From an uncultured Lachnospiraceae bacterium (GTDB lineage Bacteria; Bacillota; Clostridia; Lachnospirales; Lachnospiraceae), in the NCBI GenBank assembly GCA_910577275.1, contig CAJTMW010000014.1, forward strand, positions 49,814-113,813: a stretch of 64,000 nucleotides of DNA, read 5' to 3'. A program made the translations under genes and the position numbers. The notes below the pieces were generated by a model. That model saw only the letters and a program-made list of their open reading frames with translations. It had not been told where the DNA came from and ran no database searches. Below are positions 50,808 to 59,266 of the stretch, one piece after another (the stretch's first letter is position 1; each line of letters begins with the position of its first letter).

Positions 50808-52304
50808 TCAAAATTGGAAATAAATAAAATTTGCTTCATTGTATGCTGAACCATAAATACCAAAAATCAAAATAAACATAACTGAACAGACAATAAAAAG
50901 GCATCTGAACCAATAATCCTGCTTAAGTATGACTTTTCTAATCTGAATTCCCTTTACTTTACAAAAATCCGCAAATATCAAAATTCCTATACAAACTAAC
51001 ATAAGACTGAAGCTTTTATTATCTAATCCACAACCATAAAGGGCATCATTAAACAAAATCCATGGATTTCTAACCGAAAACATCTGCCTGATAATTCTCA
51101 TGGCCTCTCTGGTTCCATCTGCCCTGAAAAAAATCCATGAAAAATCCACGAAAACAAAGGTTCCCACAACTTGCAAAAGCTTATGCCCCATCGAGTTTCT
51201 GTCTAAATGCAGCCATCTAACCGCCCTATCTCTTAATGGCTGTATTATCTCCCCCATAACTTGATACAAACCATTCAATATCCCCCATATAACAAAGGAC
51301 GTCTGCGCCCCATGCCATAATCCACTCGTGGCAAACACTATCATCTTATTTACATATTTCTTTACCTTTCCTTTTCTGCTTCCTCCAAGAGGGATATACA
51401 GATAATCCTTAAACCACGATGTAAGTGAAATATGCCATCGTCTCCAGAATTCTGACACTGAAGTTGCCAGATATGGCGCGTCGAAGTTCTCCATTAATTG
51501 AATCCTTAGAATTTTTGCAGCACCTGTGGCAATAACAGAATATCCATAAAAGTCGCAATATATCTGTACTCCAAACAAAATAGTAGCAACAATCAGGTAC
51601 CATCCTGCATAGGTATTATAATCTCCATATACTGTATCCACAAATATAGCCACCCTGTCTGCTATTACTATTTTTAAGAAAAATCCCCAAAGCATCAAAA
51701 GCAGACCTTCTTTTGCATCCTCCAAATCAAACTTCTGTGGAATTGCCAACTGCTTTAACAAATTCTTTGAACGCTCAATAGGTCCGGCTACCAGTTGTGG
51801 GAAAAATGATACAAATAAAGCATATTTGAAGAAATTTTTCTCGGCATATATTTCATTCCTGTATACATCCATGGTATAACTTAACGCCTGAAATGTATAA
51901 AAGGAAATTCCAACCGGTAAAATTATATCAAACTGTGGTACCGATAGTTGAATGTTCATATGAGCAAAAACTTTAGTTATGATATTTAAAGCAAAATTAA
52001 TATATTTGAAATAAAATAAAACCGTCAGATTAAGAGCAAAGCTCAATGCTACCACTAATTTCTTATATGTCCGTCTCTTTTTTTCATCAAATATCAGATT
52101 TTTAACTTTCTCCAAAACCAGCCCGCTTATATACGTAATAATTGTTGAAAACAGGATTAATAAAGCATATTTCACATTCCAGCACATATAAAAATAATAG
52201 CTTGCTATTAAGAGCCATATATGCTTAATCTTCTTGGGAATGATAAAATATATTAAAACAACAATTGGGTAAAAAATCAAAAATTCGATTGAATTAAACA
52301 ACAT
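50808..52304 (-). CDS. MBOAT O-acyltransferase, AlgI/DltB type
   Basis: 498 aa, about eleven membrane segments. The catalytic histidine is in SGLWHGAQTSFVIWG (about residue 335), and FDIILPVGISFYTFQALSYT and SEFWRRWHISLTSWFKDYLY are the classic AlgI signatures. It takes acetyl groups from a cytoplasmic donor for O-acetylation of an exported polysaccharide or teichoic acid. Forms a two-gene module with the AlgJ/DltD-like gene. Confidence 0.93.
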   Translation of the reverse strand: MLFNSIEFLIFYPIVVLIYFIIPKKIKHIWLLIASYYFYMCWNVKYALLILFSTIITYISGLVLEKVKNLIFDEKKRRTYKKLVVALSFALNLTVLFYFKYINFALNIITKVFAHMNIQLSVPQFDIILPVGISFYTFQALSYTMDVYRNEIYAEKNFFKYALFVSFFPQLVAGPIERSKNLLKQLAIPQKFDLEDAKEGLLLMLWGFFLKIVIADRVAIFVDTVYGDYNTYAGWYLIVATILFGVQIYCDFYGYSVIATGAAKILRIQLMENFDAPYLATSVSEFWRRWHISLTSWFKDYLYIPLGGSRKGKVKKYVNKMIVFATSGLWHGAQTSFVIWGILNGLYQVMGEIIQPLRDRAVRWLHLDRNSMGHKLLQVVGTFVFVDFSWIFFRADGTREAMRIIRQMFSVRNPWILFNDALYGCGLDNKSFSLMLVCIGILIFADFCKVKGIQIRKVILKQDYWFRCLFIVCSVMFILIFGIYGSAYNEANFIYFQF

Positions 52305-52366
52305 AAGGCATTCCTTTTAGTAAATTTCTATATATCTGATTTGTATCAACAAAAATTTTACAGTCT

Positions 52367-53461
52367 TTAAATTTTTTCGATTATATCCGCTATTCGTCTG
52401 CACGCAAAACCATCCCCATAAGGATTGCTCGCACGGCTCATTCGATTATATTCTGCCTCATCCTCCAAAAGCATCTTAAAGTTCCGATAAATATTTTTTT
52501 CATCCGTTCCAACCAGTTTCAATGTTCCTGCTGCTATCCCCTCCGGTCGCTCTGTAGTATCACGCATTACCAGTACTGGTTTACCTAAAGATGGCGCTTC
52601 TTCCTGTATTCCTCCTGAGTCTGTTAAAATCAGATAACTGCGATTTAAAAAGTTATGAAAATCAATCACTTCCAAAGGTTCAATAATACGGATTCTTTCA
52701 TCCCCCCCTAAAATTCTGTCAGCTGTTTCACGCACCACCGGATTCATGTGAATCGGATAAATCGCTTTTACATTCTCATGCTCGTCCATAACACGCTTAA
52801 TTGCCCGAAACATATTTTTCATAGGCTCGCCAAGATTTTCCCGGCGATGAGCTGTTATCATAATTAATCGACTGCCTGATGCCCACTCCAAGTCCGGATG
52901 AAAATAATCATCCCTCACAGTTGTTTTTAATGCATCTATGGCTGTATTTCCCGTCACATAAATTGCGTCTCCTCTTTTACCTTCACGTAAAAGATTCTGT
53001 CGCGAGAGTTCAGTGGGGGCAAAATTAAACCTGCTGATAATACTCACTGCCTGTCTGTTGAATTCCTCCGGATATGGACTATATATATCGTAAGTACGAA
53101 GCCCTGCCTCTACATGCCCCACCGGTATCTGCAAATAATAACAAGCCAGCGCCGCTGCAAAAGTAGTATTAGTATCTCCATGAACCAATACCATATCTGG
53201 CGCTTCAGTTTCCAATACTTCTTTTATTCTGTTTAAAATATTTGTAGTTACATCAAACAAAGTCTGACGCTCTTTCATAATAGACAAATCATAATCCGGA
53301 TTTACATGAAACACCTGCAACACCTGGTTCAGCATCTCCCTGTGTTGCCCTGTAACGCAGACTACTGTTTCTATCTTTTTTCTGGCTTTCAGTTCATTTA
53401 CTAATGGACACATTTTTATTGCTTCCGGTCTTGTACCGAAAACTAAAATAACCTTTTTCAT
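52367..53461 (-). CDS. wecB: UDP-N-acetylglucosamine 2-epimerase
   Basis: 364 aa, non-hydrolysing type. It starts MKKVILVFGTRPEAIKMCPL and has VHGDTNTTFAAALACYYL, GHVEAGLRTYDIYSPYPEE, ITAHRRENLGEP and LTDSGGIQEEAPSLGKPVL, all canonical. It makes UDP-ManNAc, the precursor for teichoic acid linkage units and ManNAc-containing polysaccharides. The frame could extend 11 codons but the ATG at 53461 matches the family start. Confidence 0.95.
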   Translation of the reverse strand: MKKVILVFGTRPEAIKMCPLVNELKARKKIETVVCVTGQHREMLNQVLQVFHVNPDYDLSIMKERQTLFDVTTNILNRIKEVLETEAPDMVLVHGDTNTTFAAALACYYLQIPVGHVEAGLRTYDIYSPYPEEFNRQAVSIISRFNFAPTELSRQNLLREGKRGDAIYVTGNTAIDALKTTVRDDYFHPDLEWASGSRLIMITAHRRENLGEPMKNMFRAIKRVMDEHENVKAIYPIHMNPVVRETADRILGGDERIRIIEPLEVIDFHNFLNRSYLILTDSGGIQEEAPSLGKPVLVMRDTTERPEGIAAGTLKLVGTDEKNIYRNFKMLLEDEAEYNRMSRASNPYGDGFACRRIADIIEKI

Positions 53462-53499
53462 TTTTATAATCTCACTTTCTGTAAAAGGTAACATTCAAT

Positions 53500-54981
53500 T
53501 TAGTTTTCTTTATCATGTATCGAAATCATATCAAAATCACTGTCAAATTCCGTATTTAAAACCAGCCTGAGCGTATTCACGCCTGAAAGACCTTCTATAT
53601 CCTGTGGTTCCACATTAGCGCCCCAATAAACACAATTTAATACGTTTTGTCTATAGTCCACTCCTGTATCCCATAATTCATCTGGCACATTCTCACACGG
53701 AATCGCTCCCCTTGCACCATGGTCTGACTGCAATATAATGACTGCATCAGGATCGTTATCTATTATACCATCCACTGTCTTCTGTATCCATCTATTCAAA
53801 TATTTTAGCTGCCCGATATATACATCTTTATCTTCCCAGTTTGATTTTTGTTCTTTGGGTAACAGATTACCATTTTCATCATACACAAAGTATATATGTG
53901 GGCACTGTATATAGCAAATAGTAAGTGTTTTATCTTCATTCGCTTCCTTCCAGGATGATTCCATAGTTTTTAAGGCTTCTGTCAAATCATTTGCATATTG
54001 CTCTTGAAAATAATTTCCTATATTACGAAAAATACTACTTATAATGCTTTGTTCAATTAGATAATCCGTAAAATTCACGTCCGCACCTACAGCAACCTCT
54101 TTCTGCTTCTCCAAAAGGCTATTGCAACCTTCTTTTGCCAAAAAATTTTGATGATTTACCAAGTTAATCTTATATCCCATATTCCAAAAATACCGATATA
54201 AAACCGGCTCTCTCATATACGCCCTGTTACGATTATCATCATCTGATGTCACATAATCCAAGTTCAACAAATTAGGTACTATTTGAATTGTCAGCGTGGC
54301 TTCTTGGTTATAACTGCTGTGGGAATAACAAAATCCTCTATTATCTAAGTAATCTTCAAATTCCTGATTATCAAAATTATAATAATACTGTAGATTCTGT
54401 GTTCCACCATATTCATCAAAAATCATATAATATACATTCCTGCCCATTTTGCCAGGATTCCCCGTTTCAACCAGTTCCAGCATCTGAACATTTTGTCCTT
54501 TTATCCATGAAATCACATCTGGAATCGCAGTAATTCCATTAAATATGATAAGTCCTATGTATATCACTGAAATAATATTACACAGATAAATCCACGCTTC
54601 TCCCGTTTTCATTTTTATAAAAGCCCAAAATATAATAGCATATATCGCCAGCCAGGCGAACATAAGATGAAGCGGCCTCCCTGAAAACCCGAATTTCTGC
54701 CGCGCTATAACAACAACAAAGTTGAAGTTTATTATCATAATCAACAACAGCCAACTAAATACGGATGCTTTTTCATCGCTTTTCAAAGGATATCGTATCA
54801 AAAACTGTAGTCCTGCTCCAATACCGCTAAAAATTAAAAATGGAATAATGATTTCCTTAAATTTTCCTTCACCAATATTCTGAAAATAGACAAAAAAACA
54901 TGAATATGCACTCAATGTAATTACCGGTAAAACTGATTGCACCCTTTTTGTAACCCAGTCTGTTTTCTTATTCTTTCTCAT
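53500..54981 (-). CDS. membrane sulfatase-like protein (alkaline phosphatase superfamily)
   Basis: 493 aa. Residues 15-160 contain four to five membrane helices; the rest is extracellular and of sulfatase / LTA-synthase-like fold. Metal-site elements are visible as YYMIFDEYGGTQNL (about 185-198) and VIILQSDHGARGAIP (about 425). The usual LTA synthase threonine nucleophile region is not clear, so it could be a phosphoethanolamine- or glycerophosphate-transferring relative or an arylsulfatase-like enzyme. Surface glycan modification is the likely role given the neighbours. GAGGG precedes the ATG. Confidence 0.75.
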   Translation of the reverse strand: MRKNKKTDWVTKRVQSVLPVITLSAYSCFFVYFQNIGEGKFKEIIIPFLIFSGIGAGLQFLIRYPLKSDEKASVFSWLLLIMIINFNFVVVIARQKFGFSGRPLHLMFAWLAIYAIIFWAFIKMKTGEAWIYLCNIISVIYIGLIIFNGITAIPDVISWIKGQNVQMLELVETGNPGKMGRNVYYMIFDEYGGTQNLQYYYNFDNQEFEDYLDNRGFCYSHSSYNQEATLTIQIVPNLLNLDYVTSDDDNRNRAYMREPVLYRYFWNMGYKINLVNHQNFLAKEGCNSLLEKQKEVAVGADVNFTDYLIEQSIISSIFRNIGNYFQEQYANDLTEALKTMESSWKEANEDKTLTICYIQCPHIYFVYDENGNLLPKEQKSNWEDKDVYIGQLKYLNRWIQKTVDGIIDNDPDAVIILQSDHGARGAIPCENVPDELWDTGVDYRQNVLNCVYWGANVEPQDIEGLSGVNTLRLVLNTEFDSDFDMISIHDKEN

Positions 54982-54997
54982 TTATTTCCCTCATTTT

Positions 54998-55101
54998 TTA
55001 TCTTTTTGGCGTTGATATCATATCAAAATTACTTCCAAATTCTATATTTAATACCAGCCTAAGCGTATTAATTCCTGACAAACTTCAATATCCTGCAAAA
55101 T
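54998..55101 (-). pseudogene. 3' remnant of a second sulfatase-like gene
   Basis: On the minus strand this stretch encodes INTLRLVLNIEFGSNFDMIS and stops with TPKR, closely matching NTLRLVLNTEFDSDFDMIS at the end of the intact gene just downstream. Upstream of it a one-base difference breaks the frame, and the rest of the copy has been replaced by the acyltransferase gene. It is the relic of a tandem duplication or of a recombination that exchanged the gene in between. Confidence 0.8.
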
Positions 55102-56064
55102 TTAAGTCTTTGCTCTTACCAACTTATTAAATGGTTCTTCTACTAATTTGTGAATAAAAAAGCTAATAACTACAGTACCTGCTACAAGTATCATAAATAC
55201 CTGCAAAGAAGATAACGGCTGCTTTTCATCAATTAATGCAATTGCTTCTATTACAATTGCATGAACAAGATAAATTGTATAAGAATACTCGTCTAATAAA
55301 TTAACGCATTTATTTACGAATGAATTGTTTACCTTGAACTCTTTGACCGCAATAATTAATAGCGAGAAAATATTAGAAAAAATATATATACGGTTAAAGT
55401 TGAAAAGCAGAAAAAAGATACCTGTAAAGCAGGCCCAGACTATAAGGTGGTTTTCTTTATTTTCATTAATTGAAAAATAAATGGCAATACCAAGTCCAAA
55501 ATAATATAATCCTGTTATTGGAGCAAACCATTCTGTTCTCCAAAAATAATTCAAAACCAGACAAAAAAATACAAATAAAACCGCCTTATTATAGGTGTTA
55601 ATAACCTTATAAAGAACCGGCACCAACAAATAAAAAAATACAAAATAGCTAATTGTCCATGTAGCGCTTAAATTACTCCAAAAACCTTTATTTGAAGGAA
55701 TAATTTTGTTCAAAAAGAAAAAATAGCGCAACCATCCTAAATGAGTTGAATCCACAGGAACTACGAAATTATTACGTAATATAACTTCATATAATACAAT
55801 ATTATAAATAATAATCGCATAATAAAGAGGCACTATTCTACTAAATCGTTTTAAATAATACTGTATACAAGAAGAAGAATATTGATATGAATAGAATCCC
55901 AGAAATCCGCTGATTATAAAAAACATATAAACACCATATGCCCCAAAATCAGTTACAGTCCGAAGATGTCCGCTTAAAGATATTCGTGCGCCAAAATGAA
56001 CAGTGACAACGCCAAGGCATGATATAATCCGTAAAATTTTCAGTGAATCTATTTTTTGAGCCAT
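55102..56064 (-). CDS. acyltransferase family 3 (OafA-like) membrane protein
   Basis: 320 aa with about ten membrane segments and no extracellular SGNH domain. The N-terminal SLKILRIISCLGVVTVHFGA holds the family histidine, and YSYTIYLVHAIVIEAIALID is the typical late segment. It should O-acylate a surface sugar or lipid-linked precursor. It directly follows the HD-domain gene on the same strand (34 nt) and ends at the sulfatase remnant. Confidence 0.85.
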   Translation of the reverse strand: MAQKIDSLKILRIISCLGVVTVHFGARISLSGHLRTVTDFGAYGVYMFFIISGFLGFYSYQYSSSCIQYYLKRFSRIVPLYYAIIIYNIVLYEVILRNNFVVPVDSTHLGWLRYFFFLNKIIPSNKGFWSNLSATWTISYFVFFYLLVPVLYKVINTYNKAVLFVFFCLVLNYFWRTEWFAPITGLYYFGLGIAIYFSINENKENHLIVWACFTGIFFLLFNFNRIYIFSNIFSLLIIAVKEFKVNNSFVNKCVNLLDEYSYTIYLVHAIVIEAIALIDEKQPLSSLQVFMILVAGTVVISFFIHKLVEEPFNKLVRAKT

Positions 56065-56098
56065 AATTCCCTTTCATACAAAATAATCTAAAATATAT

Positions 56099-58264
56099 TT
56101 ATTCTATCACTTCTGATACCTGTTTCAATCTCCTTAACATAATTTTGAAGCAATATAAATCTGTATATGCATCCAACTTGTTTGCAACTTTTTCCTGTCT
56201 GACCGGAGTATAATTATCAGAATGCCCAAATCTCGCAAAACAAGCTTCCGCACCCTCTTCTTGCTTAAACTGCGCAAGATATTTTTGGGGATAATAGATA
56301 TAATCTTCAACAGCATCATACATTCGTACTGCCTGCTGGCAGCAATCCTTAATCAGAAATAATGCGTTGTCATCATATCGCAAATTATTGTCAAAACACT
56401 TCCACAATTCTAAGACTGCATCACAAATCTTTTCATCTTTTATTTCTGCTCTGTTTGCCACCATACATGCCTTTATTATCATAGAAAAATATATGTATAA
56501 GGGGAAATGATTATCAAAATATCCTATTATATCATCGCCTATATTCATTTCAATAATTTCATTTCTTATAACTTCTTTATAAACAAAATCCGCCTTTTCT
56601 TTTAAAAATTGATGTAGCCCGTATACATTGCCCGCATACATGCTGATGTCTGTTACATATTCTTCGACTGAAAGTCTGACTACATTCTCCAAATATTGCT
56701 TCACAATCTCAGTTTTAATTAAAATAATATTTGCCGTCATAAAATACTTAAGATAAATCATTTCTTTCATATCCTGCCTGACGAACATCTTTTTCAGTTG
56801 ATTTAATTCCTGAATACGATATTTTGCATAAGAAGAACTAATATATGCTACATTGAGGAGCCTGCCCAAATCATAGTTTAAAGTAAATACATATCTGTTT
56901 TTATCTTCCAGTATATCAAAAAACACTTCTTTACATACTGTAACATTATAAAGCCTTCTATAGGGAAAGCTTCCTCTGTTAAAAACCGTCTCAAATATTC
57001 CCGTATCTGCTCGATTTTCCTTCTCGCTGCAATTACAATTGCACAGATAATAAACATCGCCATCGTCTTTCTTTTTTCTGACAATTGGAGTGTGGCATTT
57101 ATCGCAGATTATCATATTGGCTTTTGATGATATTTCAAAATATATCCTTTCCCATTCCTGTAAATCATCACAAATTCTCAACAAATAGGAAACCGGACTC
57201 AATGTGAATACATTTCTTTCATATGGAGTTTTGTCTTTCTTCCTTTCATCCTCCTGAAGATAAAGATATTTATTTGTATGATTATATATTGCCAGTCCTG
57301 CCAGTTCTACTGAGCACTTTTTATATGGTTCCAGACCTCCGATAGCACCATTCTCATAAAAATGCAACAAAAACATCAATGCCGATACTGCTCCGTGGTC
57401 TATTTTTTTACCCTCTATTCTTGCCCGTATTTCTTTAGGGGATACTACTCTGAATAACAAAGAATTCTGCAGGACGGTGATTATTTTATCAAAATCAATA
57501 TATCCGGAACCAAAATTATATACGTTGGCAATATAAGCAAGTATATTTCTTCCTGACTGCATATTGGCAACCTCAGGATATCCAATATCGTGAAAAAGCG
57601 CACTCATATAGCTTGACATGTAAATAATATTATGAAAATAAAAATCACGCCTGTTTGCTTCCTCAGTCGCTCTATCCTCAGCAGTACCGCTCAACTCCTC
57701 CGCCACCATATCAGTTTTTTCCATCTGTTGATTTACATACTTACACACATACCTGGATATTTTGCTGTTCCCGACGTTGCTTAAAATCGCCTTTATTTTA
57801 TTCTCGAAGCCTTCCTGGAGCAGAATATCCATCATATAGGCATCTCTTACCTGATGAATAAAATGGTCTCTATAAAAGTTCATGGAATGTCCTTCATAGT
57901 CAATCCCAAGGTGCATTTCCCATTCAAAATTAATATAATTCTCACTAAACAGACGCTCTATACCATCAATATTAATGTATTGGCTTATCACTTTGTCATA
58001 TACCAAATCATATATTTCAATAATCTCCTCCGTCAATTTATCATTTTCATAAACCAGCTTCAGGTTATCCCTGATATCGCCAAATTCTTTTTTCGTCAAT
58101 TCCGAAAACTGTCTGTTATCCTCATATTCGTAAAATCTTCTATATGCCTTATCCCTTTTTTCTTCCCAAATACAATCCAGGCAGCTGCCATACTTCTTTA
58201 TAACAGGCTCAAACCCTTCCTGATAATATTTCAGCATATTGCTTTGGTTAAATACTTTTCTCAT
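56099..58264 (-). CDS. HD-domain protein with zinc ribbon, unknown function
   Basis: 721 aa, no signal or membrane segment. An HD-type metal site can be traced: His in FYRDHFIHQVRDAYMM (about residue 135), the HD pair in MSALFHDIGYPEVANM (about 225), a further His in KKIDHGAVSALMFLLHF and Asp in YLLRICDDLQEWERIYF. These motifs fit an HD phosphohydrolase, possibly acting on nucleotides. A zinc ribbon with CDKCHTPIV and CNCNC follows near residue 390. The C-terminal 270 residues are helical and unfamiliar. I prefer the ATG at 58264, which overlaps the ATPase gene by 17 bp; an upstream ATG at 58291 lacks a binding site. Confidence 0.65.
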   Translation of the reverse strand: MRKVFNQSNMLKYYQEGFEPVIKKYGSCLDCIWEEKRDKAYRRFYEYEDNRQFSELTKKEFGDIRDNLKLVYENDKLTEEIIEIYDLVYDKVISQYINIDGIERLFSENYINFEWEMHLGIDYEGHSMNFYRDHFIHQVRDAYMMDILLQEGFENKIKAILSNVGNSKISRYVCKYVNQQMEKTDMVAEELSGTAEDRATEEANRRDFYFHNIIYMSSYMSALFHDIGYPEVANMQSGRNILAYIANVYNFGSGYIDFDKIITVLQNSLLFRVVSPKEIRARIEGKKIDHGAVSALMFLLHFYENGAIGGLEPYKKCSVELAGLAIYNHTNKYLYLQEDERKKDKTPYERNVFTLSPVSYLLRICDDLQEWERIYFEISSKANMIICDKCHTPIVRKKKDDGDVYYLCNCNCSEKENRADTGIFETVFNRGSFPYRRLYNVTVCKEVFFDILEDKNRYVFTLNYDLGRLLNVAYISSSYAKYRIQELNQLKKMFVRQDMKEMIYLKYFMTANIILIKTEIVKQYLENVVRLSVEEYVTDISMYAGNVYGLHQFLKEKADFVYKEVIRNEIIEMNIGDDIIGYFDNHFPLYIYFSMIIKACMVANRAEIKDEKICDAVLELWKCFDNNLRYDDNALFLIKDCCQQAVRMYDAVEDYIYYPQKYLAQFKQEEGAEACFARFGHSDNYTPVRQEKVANKLDAYTDLYCFKIMLRRLKQVSEVIE

Positions 58265-59243
58265 CCTTTCCGTTCTCTCCCGGTTTTTCATTCGTAATTA
58301 GTATACGCAACGCATTTTCCTTAACTATTTTAAATTCTTCCTTAAAACTGGCAATCTCTTCTACAATCCCCCGCGGAATAGCCTCACCAAGTTGCTCCCC
58401 CTTAACATCCACAATCCCTGATGCATCATTACCCATCTGTGTGTAGGCTCTGGATTGTATCATTTTCAGAAAGAAAATTTTTTCCATTTCTTTTTCAGAC
58501 AGTTTCATATCTGCAATTGCCTCTTCAAGGTATTCTTTTCTATTATTATAATGCTCGGCTTTAAAATCACCTGACACATTATTATTGATAACAAAAAATA
58601 TTCTGTCGGGCATTCGGGTATCCCTTCGTGTCAAAATAGCCTTAATTTCGGCAGCTGTTGCCACTGTTTGTCCCCATTCTGAGCCTATCATAATAAATAA
58701 ATTTTTCCTGTCACTTCCTTGTGCTACCGAATACCTGGGATTAAATATGCATTCCATAGCAACATCCGAAAATCCATCAGAATTTGGAGGCATATCAAAT
58801 ACAAAATGTTTTACTTCCCTGCCAAACCACTGCTGATTTTCTTCTATAAGCTCTTTCAAGCCTGACCGAAAAATACTATGCTTTACAATCGGCGTATAAC
58901 TCGAATAATCTCCCGACTTAAATTTAATACGGTCTTCCATTCTGGTACTGGAAAAGATAACGTTCATAATCTGTCCATTATCCAATTTTATTTTATGTAC
59001 AAAAGGTTTTGGACACTTATTATCCCCCTCAAATATCTCATTTACAAAAGCATACTCGTCTGACATTTCCTTTGTGCCAAAAAAGGCACTCTGCATGGAT
59101 GTTCCCAGCAAATCCATATCCACTAAAATAGTCTGCTCCACTTTCTTTTCTTCCGGCATTCCCAGATAGTATGAAAGCCAAATGGAAAAGGTGGTTTTCC
59201 CACAACCACCCTTTACTGAATTTACAAGATTATATGTCTTCAT
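58248..59243 (-). CDS. ParA/MinD-like P-loop ATPase, unknown partner
   Basis: 331 aa. The deviant Walker A motif NSVKGGCGKTTFSIWLSYYL is at residues 8-27 with the signature lysine, and ILVDMDLLGTSMQSAFFG is the A' region. Walker B is HFVFDMPPNSDGFSDVA. ParA-like ATPases dimerise on ATP binding and position DNA, proteins or complexes. No parB, parS or plasmid gene is near. Instead it sits between a 784-aa protein and an HD-domain protein in one operon, so it probably serves them. It lies 23 nt downstream of the 784-aa gene. Confidence 0.8.
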   Translation of the reverse strand: MKTYNLVNSVKGGCGKTTFSIWLSYYLGMPEEKKVEQTILVDMDLLGTSMQSAFFGTKEMSDEYAFVNEIFEGDNKCPKPFVHKIKLDNGQIMNVIFSSTRMEDRIKFKSGDYSSYTPIVKHSIFRSGLKELIEENQQWFGREVKHFVFDMPPNSDGFSDVAMECIFNPRYSVAQGSDRKNLFIMIGSEWGQTVATAAEIKAILTRRDTRMPDRIFFVINNNVSGDFKAEHYNNRKEYLEEAIADMKLSEKEMEKIFFLKMIQSRAYTQMGNDASGIVDVKGEQLGEAIPRGIVEEIASFKEEFKIVKENALRILITNEKPGENGKDEKSI

Positions 59244-59266
59244 TTCAATTTCCTCGCACTTTGTTT

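Noticed and set aside
58248..59243. plasmid or chromosome partition locus
   Set aside because: No parB, parS-like repeats, replication gene or origin features nearby.
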